DNA of 64,000 nt from Christensenella sp034926635. GTDB taxonomy: Bacteria; Bacillota; Clostridia; Christensenellales; Christensenellaceae. Below are positions 17,140 to 25,969 of this stretch, in pieces; the stretch's first letter is position 1, and each line of letters begins with the position of its first letter. The stretch lies in NCBI GenBank assembly GCA_034926635.1, contig JAYFQX010000006.1, forward strand, positions 95,565 to 159,564. The letters run 5' to 3'. Both the position numbers and the translations under genes were made by a program. Under the pieces are notes generated by a model. The model ran no database searches, was not told where the DNA came from, and was given only the letters and a program-made list of their open reading frames with translations.

Positions 17140-19095
17140 ATGAAAAAAAAGAGTAACGGGTATGTTTCTTTTGAACTGGTTATTTTCCTGGTTTTGCTGG
17201 CCGCGGTGGTGCTGGTTCTTTTGCTGATCCAGTCCACAGTTTTGCGTATGGCTTTGCTTGCCATTATTTTGGTGGGGGCAATCCTGTATTTTATTATCAG
17301 CACGCTCAACAAACAGCGCTGGTTTTATAACGCGGCACAGATCTTAACAAATTGTTCGGAACGCATCGATAAATATGTCAACGCAGTCACCATCCCAACG
17401 GCAATCACCCGGGAGAACGGCACGGTCGGCTGGCACAATCCGGCGTTTTTTATGCTGGCGGGCATGCATTGCGAAGGAAAGAATATTTATCATATTTTTC
17501 CGCAGCTTTTAAAGCCGGAACCCGATAGAAAGGTGCGGATCCAGGGAAAGACTTATCTGAAAGAAGAAATTTTGAGCAGCCTTGGCGGCAGAAAATATAC
17601 GGTGCACCGCTTGATCGACGTTACAAAGACTTATGAAGCGTCTGTGCTCTCGCGTACCGTGATGGCAACCATTTGCCATATCCAGGTGGATAATTACGGC
17701 GATATGCTGCGCGCCACGGAACAAAGCCTGCATGCGGAAATCAACGCGGAGATCGAACGCATTATTTCCAGATGTACGGCAAACCTGCACGGGACTTATC
17801 AAAAATATGATCGGGACAAATACTTTCTGGTGTTTGAGCGCCGCTTTTTATCGCCGCTGATGCAGAGCAAATTCAGTATTCTGAATGAAATCCGCGGTAT
17901 TGATACGGGCAACAATGCTTTTCGCCCGACCATCAGCATCGGCGCGGGGATCGGCACATCGCCGGCAGAGGCAAACGGCAACGCAGTGGCGGCATTGGAA
18001 CTGGCGCTGGCGCGCGGCGGCGACCAGGCGGTTCTTAAGGATGAGACTGGACAGAAGTTTTACGGCGGCATTCAGCAGGGCATGGAAAAACGGACGCGGG
18101 TGAAATCGCGTATGTTTGCCCGTGCGCTTAAAAACCTGATGGAACAAACGGATAAAGTGATTATCATGGGGCATTCCGTACCTGATCTCGATTGCATGGG
18201 CGCGGCGATGGGGCTGTTGGCGTGTGCAAATGAAGCAGGGAAAAAGGCATATATTGTCCTCGATAAATCTAACGGCGCAATTCAAGGACTGGTGGACGAA
18301 ATGAAGCGCGACCCATATTACAACGGCGTGCTGGTTTCACCGTCCGAAGCCATGGGACTCATGGATAAGCAAACCATGCTGATCGTTGTGGATACGCAGA
18401 TCGCCAATTTTACCATTGCGCCACAGCTGCTCCCCAAGGCAAAAACATTGGTGGTAATCGACCACCATTTGCGGGGGACGGATCATATCAATAATCCGAC
18501 GCTGTTCTTGCATGAGCCGTACGCTTCCTCGACTGCCGAAATGGTAACGGAGATTCTGCAGTATTTTGCGGATAAAATGCCGGTGCGGCAGCTTGAGGTA
18601 GAGGCACTGCTTGCGGGCATCACCATTGACACCAAGGGATTTTCTTTTAAAACGGGTGTGCGTACATTTGAAGCGGCATCCTATTTACGCAAGCTGGGGG
18701 CGGATACCACGTCCATCCGTCATTTGTTCCAGGATGATCTCGAAACATTTTCCACACGCGCCAAAGTAGTACAAAACGCCAAGGTGGTTGCGGACGGCAT
18801 CGCTATTTCCTGGTGTCCGGACGATATCAAAAATCCGCAGCTTTTAGCGGCGCAGGCAGCCGACGCGCTGATCGGCATTCGCGGGATCAACGCATCATTT
18901 GTGATGTGTGAACAAAACGGTACGGTGCTGATCTCCGGGAGGTCTATCGGCGGCGTAAACGTACAGCGGATTTTGGAGAAGCTGGGCGGCGGGGGACATG
19001 CCACGATCGCTGGGGCGCAGATGAAGGGTGTAGATAAGGAGACCGCAGAGCAAAAATTGGCAGAAGCGATAGAAGAATATAAAAAGGAGAGCTGA
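17140..19095 (+). CDS. gdpP: c-di-AMP phosphodiesterase GdpP
   Basis: About 651 residues. Two N-terminal membrane segments (about 8-55) precede a degenerate PAS domain (about 75-150), a degenerate GGDEF domain (about 160-300) and a DHH/DHHA1 phosphodiesterase. The latter has MGHSVPDLDCMGAAMG (about 343), VVIDHHLRG (about 440) and GGGGHATIAGAQ near the C-terminus. It hydrolyses the second messenger c-di-AMP and so affects wall integrity, potassium and osmotic control. GTG at 17137 is directly followed by ATG 17140, which I prefer. It lies between yybS and rplI, the classical order. Confidence 0.95.
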   Translation: MKKKSNGYVSFELVIFLVLLAAVVLVLLLIQSTVLRMALLAIILVGAILYFIISTLNKQRWFYNAAQILTNCSERIDKYVNAVTIPTAITRENGTVGWHNPAFFMLAGMHCEGKNIYHIFPQLLKPEPDRKVRIQGKTYLKEEILSSLGGRKYTVHRLIDVTKTYEASVLSRTVMATICHIQVDNYGDMLRATEQSLHAEINAEIERIISRCTANLHGTYQKYDRDKYFLVFERRFLSPLMQSKFSILNEIRGIDTGNNAFRPTISIGAGIGTSPAEANGNAVAALELALARGGDQAVLKDETGQKFYGGIQQGMEKRTRVKSRMFARALKNLMEQTDKVIIMGHSVPDLDCMGAAMGLLACANEAGKKAYIVLDKSNGAIQGLVDEMKRDPYYNGVLVSPSEAMGLMDKQTMLIVVDTQIANFTIAPQLLPKAKTLVVIDHHLRGTDHINNPTLFLHEPYASSTAEMVTEILQYFADKMPVRQLEVEALLAGITIDTKGFSFKTGVRTFEAASYLRKLGADTTSIRHLFQDDLETFSTRAKVVQNAKVVADGIAISWCPDDIKNPQLLAAQAADALIGIRGINASFVMCEQNGTVLISGRSIGGVNVQRILEKLGGGGHATIAGAQMKGVDKETAEQKLAEAIEEYKKES

Positions 19096-19097
19096 AC

Positions 19098-19541
19098 ATG
19101 AAAGTAATTTTAACAAAAGACGTAGCAGGGCAGGGAAAAACGGGGGATATCGTAAACGTAAGCGACGGATATGCACGGAACTATTTGTTCCCGAAAAAAC
19201 TCGCCAAGCAGGCAACCTCGCAAAACCTGAATGCGGCACAGATCGCGCATGCTGCGGAAAAACATAGAAAAGATGTGGAAAAGCAGGACGCAAAAGCGCT
19301 CGCGGAAAAAATGACGGATATGACGCTGACCATTCCCGCAAAACATGGGGAAGGCGGCAGGTTGTTCGGCGCAATTACCGCAAAAGAAGTTGCTGCGGAG
19401 CTTTCCCGCGTGATGGGTACGGAAATTGATAAAAAGAAGGTCAACGTTCCGAACATCAAGGAACTGGGTGAATATGATATAACCGTTAAGGTTTACGCAG
19501 AGGTAAGCACAAAGCTTAAGGTTGTGGTTGTCGATGGCTGA
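19098..19541 (+). CDS. rplI: Ribosomal protein bL9
   Basis: 147-residue L9. The N-terminal rRNA-binding domain begins MKVILTKDVAGQGKTGDIV with GYARNYLFPKKLA. A long helix links to the C-terminal domain (GRLFGAIT, KKKVNVPNIKELGEYDI). It binds 23S rRNA near the L1 stalk and helps translation fidelity. AAGGAG lies before the ATG, two bases after gdpP. Its end overlaps the likely start of dnaB by eight bases. Confidence 0.97.
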   Translation: MKVILTKDVAGQGKTGDIVNVSDGYARNYLFPKKLAKQATSQNLNAAQIAHAAEKHRKDVEKQDAKALAEKMTDMTLTIPAKHGEGGRLFGAITAKEVAAELSRVMGTEIDKKKVNVPNIKELGEYDITVKVYAEVSTKLKVVVVDG

Positions 19542-20907
19542 ACAAAGACCTGTTTACGCGGGAAGCCGCGTGCCTCCCAATAACCTGGAGGCAGAGCAGT
19601 CAATCCTCGGGAGTATGCTGCTCAACGAAAAATGTGTATATGAAGCCATGGAAGCCCTGCGCGAGGAAGATTTTTTCCAGCAGCAGCACAGGGATATTTT
19701 TCGTGTGATGAGCGAGCTGATGAACGATGGCGTTTCGGTTGATCTCGTTACGGTCAGCCAGAAAATGGAACAGATGGGCAAGATGCGCATGGGAGGACTG
19801 GAATACTTGTCTCAGCTTACCACTGTTGTGCCGTCTGTCGCCAATTTAAAGCATTATATTAATATTGTACAGCAAAAATCTTCGCTGCGAAAACTGATCG
19901 ATGCAAGTATGGCTTCCGCAGACGAATGTTATAAGGCGGAGGACGACGCCGAAGCAATCATCGGGCGCGCGGGCGACGCCATTTATCGGATTGCGCTCAA
20001 CCAGTCCCACAGCAGCGTCGTGCATATCAAAGACGCGCTGCAGGAAAGTTATGTCAAGATCAGCGAGGCTATGAAGGCCAAGGACGGCATGATGGGGATC
20101 CCGACAGGGTTTCCGTATATGGATAAAATGTTGTCAGGGTTCCAGGGGACGCAGCTTATCATTATTGCCGGTCGTCCCGGTATGGGGAAAACCAGTTTTG
20201 CCATGAACATCGTGGAGCATGTCGGGCTTGTAAAGAACATCCCGTGCCTTGTGTTTTCGCTGGAAATGTCGGCAGATCAGCTTGCGACGCGGCTTTTGTG
20301 CAGCGAAGCCAAGATAGACAGCCAGCTTGCGCGCTCGGGCAATATGGGAGCGCAGGAAATCACCAAGATGGCGGAAGCCATGAAGGTTTTATCCAATGCG
20401 CCGATCTATATTGACGATTCTGCGACCATCACAGTAACGGAGATGCTTGCCAAAGCGCGCAGGATGCAGAAGCAAAGCGGGCTTGGGCTGATTGCCATTG
20501 ACTATTTGCAGCTTTTGCAGGGCTCGCGTCGTACGGAAAACCGCCAGCAGGAGGTCGCGCAGATCACGCGTTCCTTAAAGATTATGGCAAAGGAGCTCAA
20601 TGTACCCATTGTGCTACTCTCGCAGCTTTCCCGTGCCTCGGAAAAACGGGAGAAAAAATATCCGATGTTGTCGGATCTGCGGGAATCCGGCGCAATCGAG
20701 CAGGACGCCGATGTGGTTATTTTCCTGCACCGCGAGGATTATTATCCTGAGGATAAAACGCCGGAAAACATGGGAAAAGCGCGGATCATTATCGCCAAGC
20801 AAAGAAGCGGGCCTACGGGAGCCATCCAGATGCAGTGGCAGGGACAGTTTACAAAATATATGGAAACGGATTATATTCATGATGATGAGGAGGCGCCGGA
20901 GTATTGA
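19534..20907 (+). CDS. dnaB: Replicative DNA helicase DnaB
   Basis: 457-residue hexameric replicative helicase (called DnaC in B. subtilis). The N-terminal primase-interacting domain begins PPNNLEAEQSILGSMLL. The RecA-like domain has Walker A GRPGMGKTS (about 215), Walker B IAIDYLQLL and the arginine-finger region KQRSGPTG. The ATG at 19534 overlaps rplI; an in-frame TTG at 19522 would only add four residues and lacks support. Part of the yybS-gdpP-rplI-dnaB operon, with the GNAT gene coupled at its stop codon. Confidence 0.97.
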   Translation: MAEQRPVYAGSRVPPNNLEAEQSILGSMLLNEKCVYEAMEALREEDFFQQQHRDIFRVMSELMNDGVSVDLVTVSQKMEQMGKMRMGGLEYLSQLTTVVPSVANLKHYINIVQQKSSLRKLIDASMASADECYKAEDDAEAIIGRAGDAIYRIALNQSHSSVVHIKDALQESYVKISEAMKAKDGMMGIPTGFPYMDKMLSGFQGTQLIIIAGRPGMGKTSFAMNIVEHVGLVKNIPCLVFSLEMSADQLATRLLCSEAKIDSQLARSGNMGAQEITKMAEAMKVLSNAPIYIDDSATITVTEMLAKARRMQKQSGLGLIAIDYLQLLQGSRRTENRQQEVAQITRSLKIMAKELNVPIVLLSQLSRASEKREKKYPMLSDLRESGAIEQDADVVIFLHREDYYPEDKTPENMGKARIIIAKQRSGPTGAIQMQWQGQFTKYMETDYIHDDEEAPEY

Positions 20908-21416
20908 TTACCAACGAATGGTTTTGCGGACTGGAAAACGCGCCGGACGCCGCAAAAATACGCACGGAAGTTTTTGTAAATGAACAACGGTTCAAAAAAG
21001 AAGACGAGTTTGACGTATATGACAACCAGTCGATGCACGTGGTAATTTATGATGGGGAAAAACCGATTGGCACAGGGCGGTTATACCATGACGGGCGGAC
21101 TTTTTGTATCGGGCGCATTTGCGTGCTGAAGGAAGAGCGCAGCATGGGCGTAGGGGATCTACTGATGCGGCTTTTGCTGGTAAAGGCGTTTTCTTATCGC
21201 CCATCGCAGGTACGCATTATGGCGCAGATGGCTGCAAAAGGTTTCTATGAGAATTTCGGGTTTGCCGTATGCGGAGATGAGGAAGATGAATGCGGCGTGG
21301 CGCACGTTCCCATGTGCGTTACACCGGATACATTGGTATTTAAAAGCGGCTGCGGCAAAGAAATGCGGTTTGCGGATCTATTTCCCGAGCAGGCAGAAAC
21401 CCCGCCGGAACAGTGA
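20904..21416 (+). CDS. GNAT-family acetyltransferase (ElaA/YjcF-like)
   Basis: 170-residue N-acetyltransferase with FVNEQRFKKEDEFD and the acetyl-CoA loop region IGRICVLKEERSMGVGDLLM. The fold resembles small ElaA/YjcF-type GNAT proteins; the substrate is unknown. TTG start overlapping the dnaB stop (TTGA), with GAGGAGG about ten bases upstream, so it is translationally coupled. Last gene of the dnaB operon. A bidirectional terminator follows. Confidence 0.85.
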   Translation: MITNEWFCGLENAPDAAKIRTEVFVNEQRFKKEDEFDVYDNQSMHVVIYDGEKPIGTGRLYHDGRTFCIGRICVLKEERSMGVGDLLMRLLLVKAFSYRPSQVRIMAQMAAKGFYENFGFAVCGDEEDECGVAHVPMCVTPDTLVFKSGCGKEMRFADLFPEQAETPPEQ

Positions 21417-21440
21417 AAATTCCTGAATATGATGAACAAT

Positions 21441-21484
21441 AAAAAATGGCGGTTGCAGGATATCAACCCACAGCCGCCTGTTTT
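21441..21484. terminator. Bidirectional terminator
   Basis: Arms GGCGGTTG (21448-21455) and CAGCCGCC (21471-21478) with one G-T pair. A-run upstream and T-run downstream, between convergent genes. Confidence 0.8.
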
Positions 21485-21494
21485 AATTCTAAAA

Positions 21495-22115
21495 TCATTT
21501 GTGCTCTTGTTTTAATTTTACATAACGGCAGATCAGATCAACAGAATTATCCAGCCCGATACTGTCGCTGTTCAGCAACAGGTGATAGTTTTCCATCTGC
21601 CCCCACTTCATATCCGTATAATAATTATAATAGGTTGCGCGCTTTTTATCAGATTTCAAAATAGCGTCCTTTAAGTTCGCTGCTTTTAAGTGATAATCAT
21701 TTTTCGCGCGGTCAACACGATGATCAATATCCGAGTAAATGAAAAGGTTAATGCAATCAGGATTGCCGTCCAGGACATAATCGGCGCAGCGCCCTACGAT
21801 CACGCAGGAACCTTTTGCGGCAACACTGCGGATGACGTCCGCCTGAATAAGAAACAGCTTGTCGTCAAGGGCAATGTCTGTGCCCCAGGAAGAGACGTTG
21901 CCAAAACCGGATGACAAATAATAAAGGAACTTATTATTGGCCTTTTCTTCAATATTCTCAAAAAATTCTTCGTTATACCCGCTTTCTTTGGCGGCAAGGG
22001 TAATCAGCTCTTTGTCATAGTAGGGAATGTCCAGTGTTTCTGCTACTTTTTTTCCAATGGAACGCCCGCCGCTTGCAAATTGCCGGGAAATGGTGATAAT
22101 TACGTCGTTTTTCAT
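21495..22115 (-). CDS. Cytidylate kinase-like family protein
   Basis: 206-residue P-loop protein of the cytidylate-kinase-like family. The N-terminus IITISRQFASGGRSIGKKVAE is the P-loop variant of this group. YYDKELITLAA and VIVGRCADYVL follow. True Cmk proteins differ, so the actual nucleotide substrate is unknown; such proteins are common in Clostridia. AGGAGG lies about 10 bases before the ATG. Divergent from the MATE gene. Confidence 0.87.
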   Translation of the reverse strand: MKNDVIITISRQFASGGRSIGKKVAETLDIPYYDKELITLAAKESGYNEEFFENIEEKANNKFLYYLSSGFGNVSSWGTDIALDDKLFLIQADVIRSVAAKGSCVIVGRCADYVLDGNPDCINLFIYSDIDHRVDRAKNDYHLKAANLKDAILKSDKKRATYYNYYTDMKWGQMENYHLLLNSDSIGLDNSVDLICRYVKLKQEHK

Positions 22116-22175
22116 AAGTCCAGTCCTCCTGATAAGGTTTTACATTGCTGAAAGCCGACAATATTGATAGCTGTA

Positions 22176-22204
22176 TTTACATTATGACGTGAATGTGCTA
22201 AAAT
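22176..22204 (+). promoter_or_regulatory. Promoter of the MATE transporter gene
   Basis: -35 TTTACA (22176-22181), 17-base spacer, -10 TAAAAT (22199-22204). It overlaps the longest possible frame and so shows that translation must begin downstream, at TTG 22231. Confidence 0.75.
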
Positions 22205-22230
22205 GTCAATTTGCAGATGGAGGTAATATT

Positions 22231-23631
22231 TTGGAGGTAGAACTAAGAAAAGAAAATAAAATGGGCGTACTGTCCATCAAAAAATTGTTGGTCACCATGT
22301 CGCTTCCGATCATGGTTTCCATGTTGGTGCAGGCGCTGTACAACATTGTAGACAGTATCTTTGTCGGGCAATACAGCGAGCATGCTTTTTCGGCAGTGTC
22401 GCTTGCATTTCCGATCCAAATGCTGATTATTGCGGTTGGCGTCGGCACAGGCGTCGGCATCAACTCTTTTTTATCACGTAGGCTGGGTGAAAAGAAGATT
22501 GACGATGCCAATAAAGCGGCTGCCAACGGAATTTTTCTTGCAATCCTGAGCTGGGCCGTGTTTGCGCTGATCGGCTTTTTTTGCTCCCGCATGTTTTTTG
22601 AGTCATTTACGACGGGCGTGCAGGATGGCGAGATCATCGCTGATATGGGTACGCAATATTTGTCTATTTGCCTTATTTTTTCCCTCGGCGTATTTATGCA
22701 GGTTACCTGCGAGCGGATTTTGCAGGCAACAGGCGTTACTATTTATAATATGATCATGCAGATCATCGGTGCCGTGGTCAACATTGTGCTCGATCCGCTG
22801 ATGATTTTCGGGATCGGGCCTTTTCCGGAGATGGGCGCGGCGGGCGCGGCAATTGCCACAGTCATTGGTCAGACCATCGCTATGCTTTTTGGTATTTATT
22901 TTGTGCGCCATAAAGTAAAAGATATCACGGTCAGTATGAAGAAGTTTCGACCGAGCAAACGGATCATCGGCGAGATCTATAAGGTGGGGGTTCCTTCCAT
23001 TGTCATGCAGTCCTTGGTATCGGTCATGACGGTGGGTTTCAATTACATCCTGATTGGCTTTTCCGCGGCAGCGGTATCGGTTCTGGGCGCTTATTTCAAA
23101 CTGCAATCCTTTATATTTATGCCGGTGTTTGGACTTACGAACGGCATGATCCCGATCGTGGCATACAATTATGGCGCGCGTCACAAAAAGAGAATTTTAG
23201 ATACGATCAAGTTTGCAACGGTGCTTGCCGTAGCGATTATGCTGATCGGTATGGCGATCTTCCAGCTTTGGCCGGCGGCGTTGCTGACGCTGTTTAACGC
23301 GACCCCCGCCATGATGGAGATGGGAATTTCCGCGCTGCGTATCATCAGCCTGTGTTTTGCGTTCGCAGGCGTAGGGATCGTTTTTTCGTCAACGTTTCAG
23401 GCGGTGGGCAACGGCGTACTGAGCATGATCCTTTCTATTTGCCGCCAGATTGTCGTGCTGCTCCCCGTGGCATATTTGCTTGCGCAGACAAGCGGTGTGC
23501 ATGCTGTATGGTGGGCGTTCCCCATTGCAGAGTGCGTTTCGCTGGTCATCAGCATTATTTTCTTCCGCTATGTAAACAAAAAATATTTAGCGCCGCTCGG
23601 CGATCCTGCCGCCAGGGTACCCGGATTATAA
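22231..23631 (+). CDS. MATE-family efflux transporter
   Basis: 466-residue transporter with twelve hydrophobic segments. VTMSLPIMVSMLVQALYNIVD and FSAVSLAFPIQMLI are typical of the DinF/NorM-like branch. It exports drugs or metabolites in exchange for Na+ or H+. TTG at 22231 has GGAGG seven bases upstream, and the promoter excludes earlier starts. Monocistronic, no regulator adjacent. Confidence 0.92.
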   Translation: MEVELRKENKMGVLSIKKLLVTMSLPIMVSMLVQALYNIVDSIFVGQYSEHAFSAVSLAFPIQMLIIAVGVGTGVGINSFLSRRLGEKKIDDANKAAANGIFLAILSWAVFALIGFFCSRMFFESFTTGVQDGEIIADMGTQYLSICLIFSLGVFMQVTCERILQATGVTIYNMIMQIIGAVVNIVLDPLMIFGIGPFPEMGAAGAAIATVIGQTIAMLFGIYFVRHKVKDITVSMKKFRPSKRIIGEIYKVGVPSIVMQSLVSVMTVGFNYILIGFSAAAVSVLGAYFKLQSFIFMPVFGLTNGMIPIVAYNYGARHKKRILDTIKFATVLAVAIMLIGMAIFQLWPAALLTLFNATPAMMEMGISALRIISLCFAFAGVGIVFSSTFQAVGNGVLSMILSICRQIVVLLPVAYLLAQTSGVHAVWWAFPIAECVSLVISIIFFRYVNKKYLAPLGDPAARVPGL

Positions 23632-23671
23632 GAAAAGGCGCGTCGGTTGTTTTTAAGCGGCGTGTTTGTGG

Positions 23672-23677
23672 TATAAT
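23672..23677 (+). promoter_or_regulatory. Extended -10 promoter of the aminopeptidase gene
   Basis: TGG-TATAAT, an extended -10 (TGnTATAAT); the -35 is weak. About 42 bases before the ATG. Confidence 0.6.
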
Positions 23678-23718
23678 CAATAGGTAGAAATCAATATTAT
23701 GAAATTGGAGTGATTACC

Positions 23719-24834
23719 ATGGTAGATGAACGGATCAAAAAATTATGCCATACGCTGGTGAACTATTCCTGCAAGGTCAAAAAAGGCGACAAGGTGCTGA
23801 TTGATATTTCCGGCTGCGATGATGCGCTCACGCAGGAGCTGATCAAAGAAGTATACGCGGCGGGCGGGCTGCCGTATGTAGATACACCGCATGCGCCGGT
23901 GCAGCGTCAGTGGCTGATGCAGGCGACAAAAGAGCAGATTGAAGATATTACCAAATGGGGCAGTGCGCGCATGAAAGAAATGCAGGCGTATATCGCCTTT
24001 CGCGGCGGTGACAACGCGGCGGAGCTTTCCGACGTCCCGGCGGATATCATGGAGATGTACCAGTCGATCTATTCAAAGAAGGTACACCACGAGCTGCGCG
24101 TCAAAAAGACAAACTGGGTGATTTTGCGTTATCCAAGTCCGTCCATGGCGCAGCAGGCGGGCATGAGCACAGAAGCATTTGAGAAGTTTTATTTCGACGT
24201 ATGCAATTTGGATTATCAGAGAATGTCGGACGCGATGGATCCGCTTCTCGATTTGATGAATCGAACGGACAAAGTGCATATCAAAGGACCGGGCACAGAT
24301 CTTACGTTCTCCATCAAAGGCGTGGGGGCCGTCAAGTGCGACGGGCATATGAACGTGCCGGATGGCGAGGTTTATTCCGCACCGGTCAAAAACAGCGTAA
24401 ACGGGCGCATTACCTATAACACGCCATCGTACCACCAAGGTTTTCAATACGAAAATGTAAGCCTGCTTTTTAAGGATGGTAAGATTATCGAGGCAACCTG
24501 TAACGACAACGAGCGTATCAACAAAATTTTTGATACGGACGAGGGTGCGCGGTATGTCGGTGAATTTTCATTCGGGGTCAATCCGTATATCAATAAATCC
24601 ATGGGGGACATCCTGTTTGACGAAAAAATTGCGGGATCGCTTCACTTTACGCCGGGCAGCAGTTATGACGATGCTTATAACGGCAACGAAAGTGCGGTCC
24701 ATTGGGATCTCGTGCTCGTACAGACGCCCGAAATGGGCGGCGGAGAAATCTGGCTCGATGATGTCCTTGTTCGTAAGGATGGCAAATTTATGATCGACGA
24801 ATTAAAAGGTCTGAATCCGGAAAACCTGAAATAA
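23719..24834 (+). CDS. M29-family aminopeptidase
   Basis: 371-residue thermophilic-type metallo-aminopeptidase (AmpS/AmpT family) that removes N-terminal residues from peptides in the cytoplasm. It has the family plan of KVKKGDKVLIDISG at the N-terminus, NVPDGEVYSAPVKNSVNG with a metal ligand Glu, and C-terminal HFTPGSSYDDAYNGNESAVHWD with further His/Asp ligands. ATG 23719 has TTGGAG eight bases upstream; a GTG nine bases earlier overlaps that site and is less likely. Monocistronic, followed by a perfect terminator. Confidence 0.93.
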   Translation: MVDERIKKLCHTLVNYSCKVKKGDKVLIDISGCDDALTQELIKEVYAAGGLPYVDTPHAPVQRQWLMQATKEQIEDITKWGSARMKEMQAYIAFRGGDNAAELSDVPADIMEMYQSIYSKKVHHELRVKKTNWVILRYPSPSMAQQAGMSTEAFEKFYFDVCNLDYQRMSDAMDPLLDLMNRTDKVHIKGPGTDLTFSIKGVGAVKCDGHMNVPDGEVYSAPVKNSVNGRITYNTPSYHQGFQYENVSLLFKDGKIIEATCNDNERINKIFDTDEGARYVGEFSFGVNPYINKSMGDILFDEKIAGSLHFTPGSSYDDAYNGNESAVHWDLVLVQTPEMGGGEIWLDDVLVRKDGKFMIDELKGLNPENLK

Positions 24835-24838
24835 AGCG

Positions 24839-24879
24839 AAAAAAGGGGTGTATTGCTATATATAATACACCCCTTTTTT
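24839..24879 (+). terminator. Strong terminator before galE
   Basis: Perfect 16-base arms 24839-24854 and 24864-24879 with T-run, only 20 bases before the galE start. The loop contains TATAAT (24861-24866), which might double as a -10 for galE. Confidence 0.9.
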
Positions 24880-24898
24880 ACTAATTTGGAGGTAAAAA

Positions 24899-25915
24899 AT
24901 GGCAGGACGTATTTTGGTAACGGGGGGCGCCGGGTATATCGGAAGCCATACCTGCGTTACGTTGCTTGAACAGGGCTATGACGTGGTAGCGGTCGATAAT
25001 TTTTCCAACAGCAGTCCCCGGGCGCTGCGGCGTGTGGAGGAAATCACAGGCAAAAAGCTTCGATTTTACGAATCGGATCTTCGAAGCGAATGCGCGCTTG
25101 ACGAAATTTTCAGGCAAAACGAAATTTATGGCGTGATCCACATGGCAGGACTCAAGGCTGTGGGAGAATCCGCGCAGATTCCGCTTGCATATTATGATAA
25201 TAATGTGAGCGGTACGGTTACGCTGCTGAAATCAATGAAAAGGCATGATGTCCGGCGAATTATTTTCAGTTCCTCCGCCACGGTATATGGCGTGCAGGAT
25301 ACCATCGCCTATACAGAAGAAATGCCTACGGGTATGCCAAGCAGTCCATATGGGCGTACAAAATTGATGATCGAGCAAATTTTAGAGGATGTCTATGCTG
25401 CGGATGACACATGGTCGATCCTGCTGCTGCGTTATTTTAACCCGGTAGGCGCACATGAAAGCGGATTGATCGGAGAAAACCCAAACGGCATTCCAAATAA
25501 TCTGATGCCGTATATTACCCAGGTCGCGGTGGGACGGAGAGATCATCTTAATATTTTCGGGAACGATTATGCAACGCATGACGGAACATGCGAGCGGGAT
25601 TATATCCATGTGATGGATCTGGCGGAAGGGCATGCCGCTGCTATACAAAAATGGAAAGAAGACGGGCTTTTTATCTATAACCTCGGAACGGGCAGGCCAA
25701 CGAGCGTGCTTGAGGTGGTAGAAGCTTTTGAATGCGCAAGCGGGATTCGGATTCCTTATGAATTTGCGCCGCGGCGCGAAGGGGATCTGCCCGCATACTA
25801 TGCGGATGCAAAAAAGGCGGAGCGACAGCTTGGCTGGAAAGCTCGTTACGGGATGGCGGAAATGTGCCGTGACAGTTGGAACTGGCAGAAGAAGAATCCA
25901 AAGGGATATGAATAA
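24899..25915 (+). CDS. galE: UDP-glucose 4-epimerase
   Basis: 338-residue extended SDR enzyme interconverting UDP-glucose and UDP-galactose (possibly also the GlcNAc/GalNAc pair). NAD-binding GGAGYIGSHT is at the N-terminus. FSSSATVYG supplies the Ser and SPYGRTK the catalytic Tyr and Lys. GalE-type blocks LRYFNPVGAHESG and CERDYIHVMDLA are present. TTTGGAGG lies before the ATG. No clear promoter between the terminator and start. It may supply UDP-galactose to the surface-glycan locus 10 kb downstream (inference). Confidence 0.95.
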   Translation: MAGRILVTGGAGYIGSHTCVTLLEQGYDVVAVDNFSNSSPRALRRVEEITGKKLRFYESDLRSECALDEIFRQNEIYGVIHMAGLKAVGESAQIPLAYYDNNVSGTVTLLKSMKRHDVRRIIFSSSATVYGVQDTIAYTEEMPTGMPSSPYGRTKLMIEQILEDVYAADDTWSILLLRYFNPVGAHESGLIGENPNGIPNNLMPYITQVAVGRRDHLNIFGNDYATHDGTCERDYIHVMDLAEGHAAAIQKWKEDGLFIYNLGTGRPTSVLEVVEAFECASGIRIPYEFAPRREGDLPAYYADAKKAERQLGWKARYGMAEMCRDSWNWQKKNPKGYE

Positions 25916-25952
25916 AAAAAGGCTCTTTGCCTGCAAGGCAAAGAGCTTTTTT
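25914..25952. terminator. Bidirectional terminator
   Basis: Perfect arms GCTCTTTGCC (25922-25931) and GGCAAAGAGC (25937-25946), flanked by A- and T-runs, between convergent galE and fba. Confidence 0.93.
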
Positions 25953-25969
25953 CTTGTTGTTTTTCAGAT

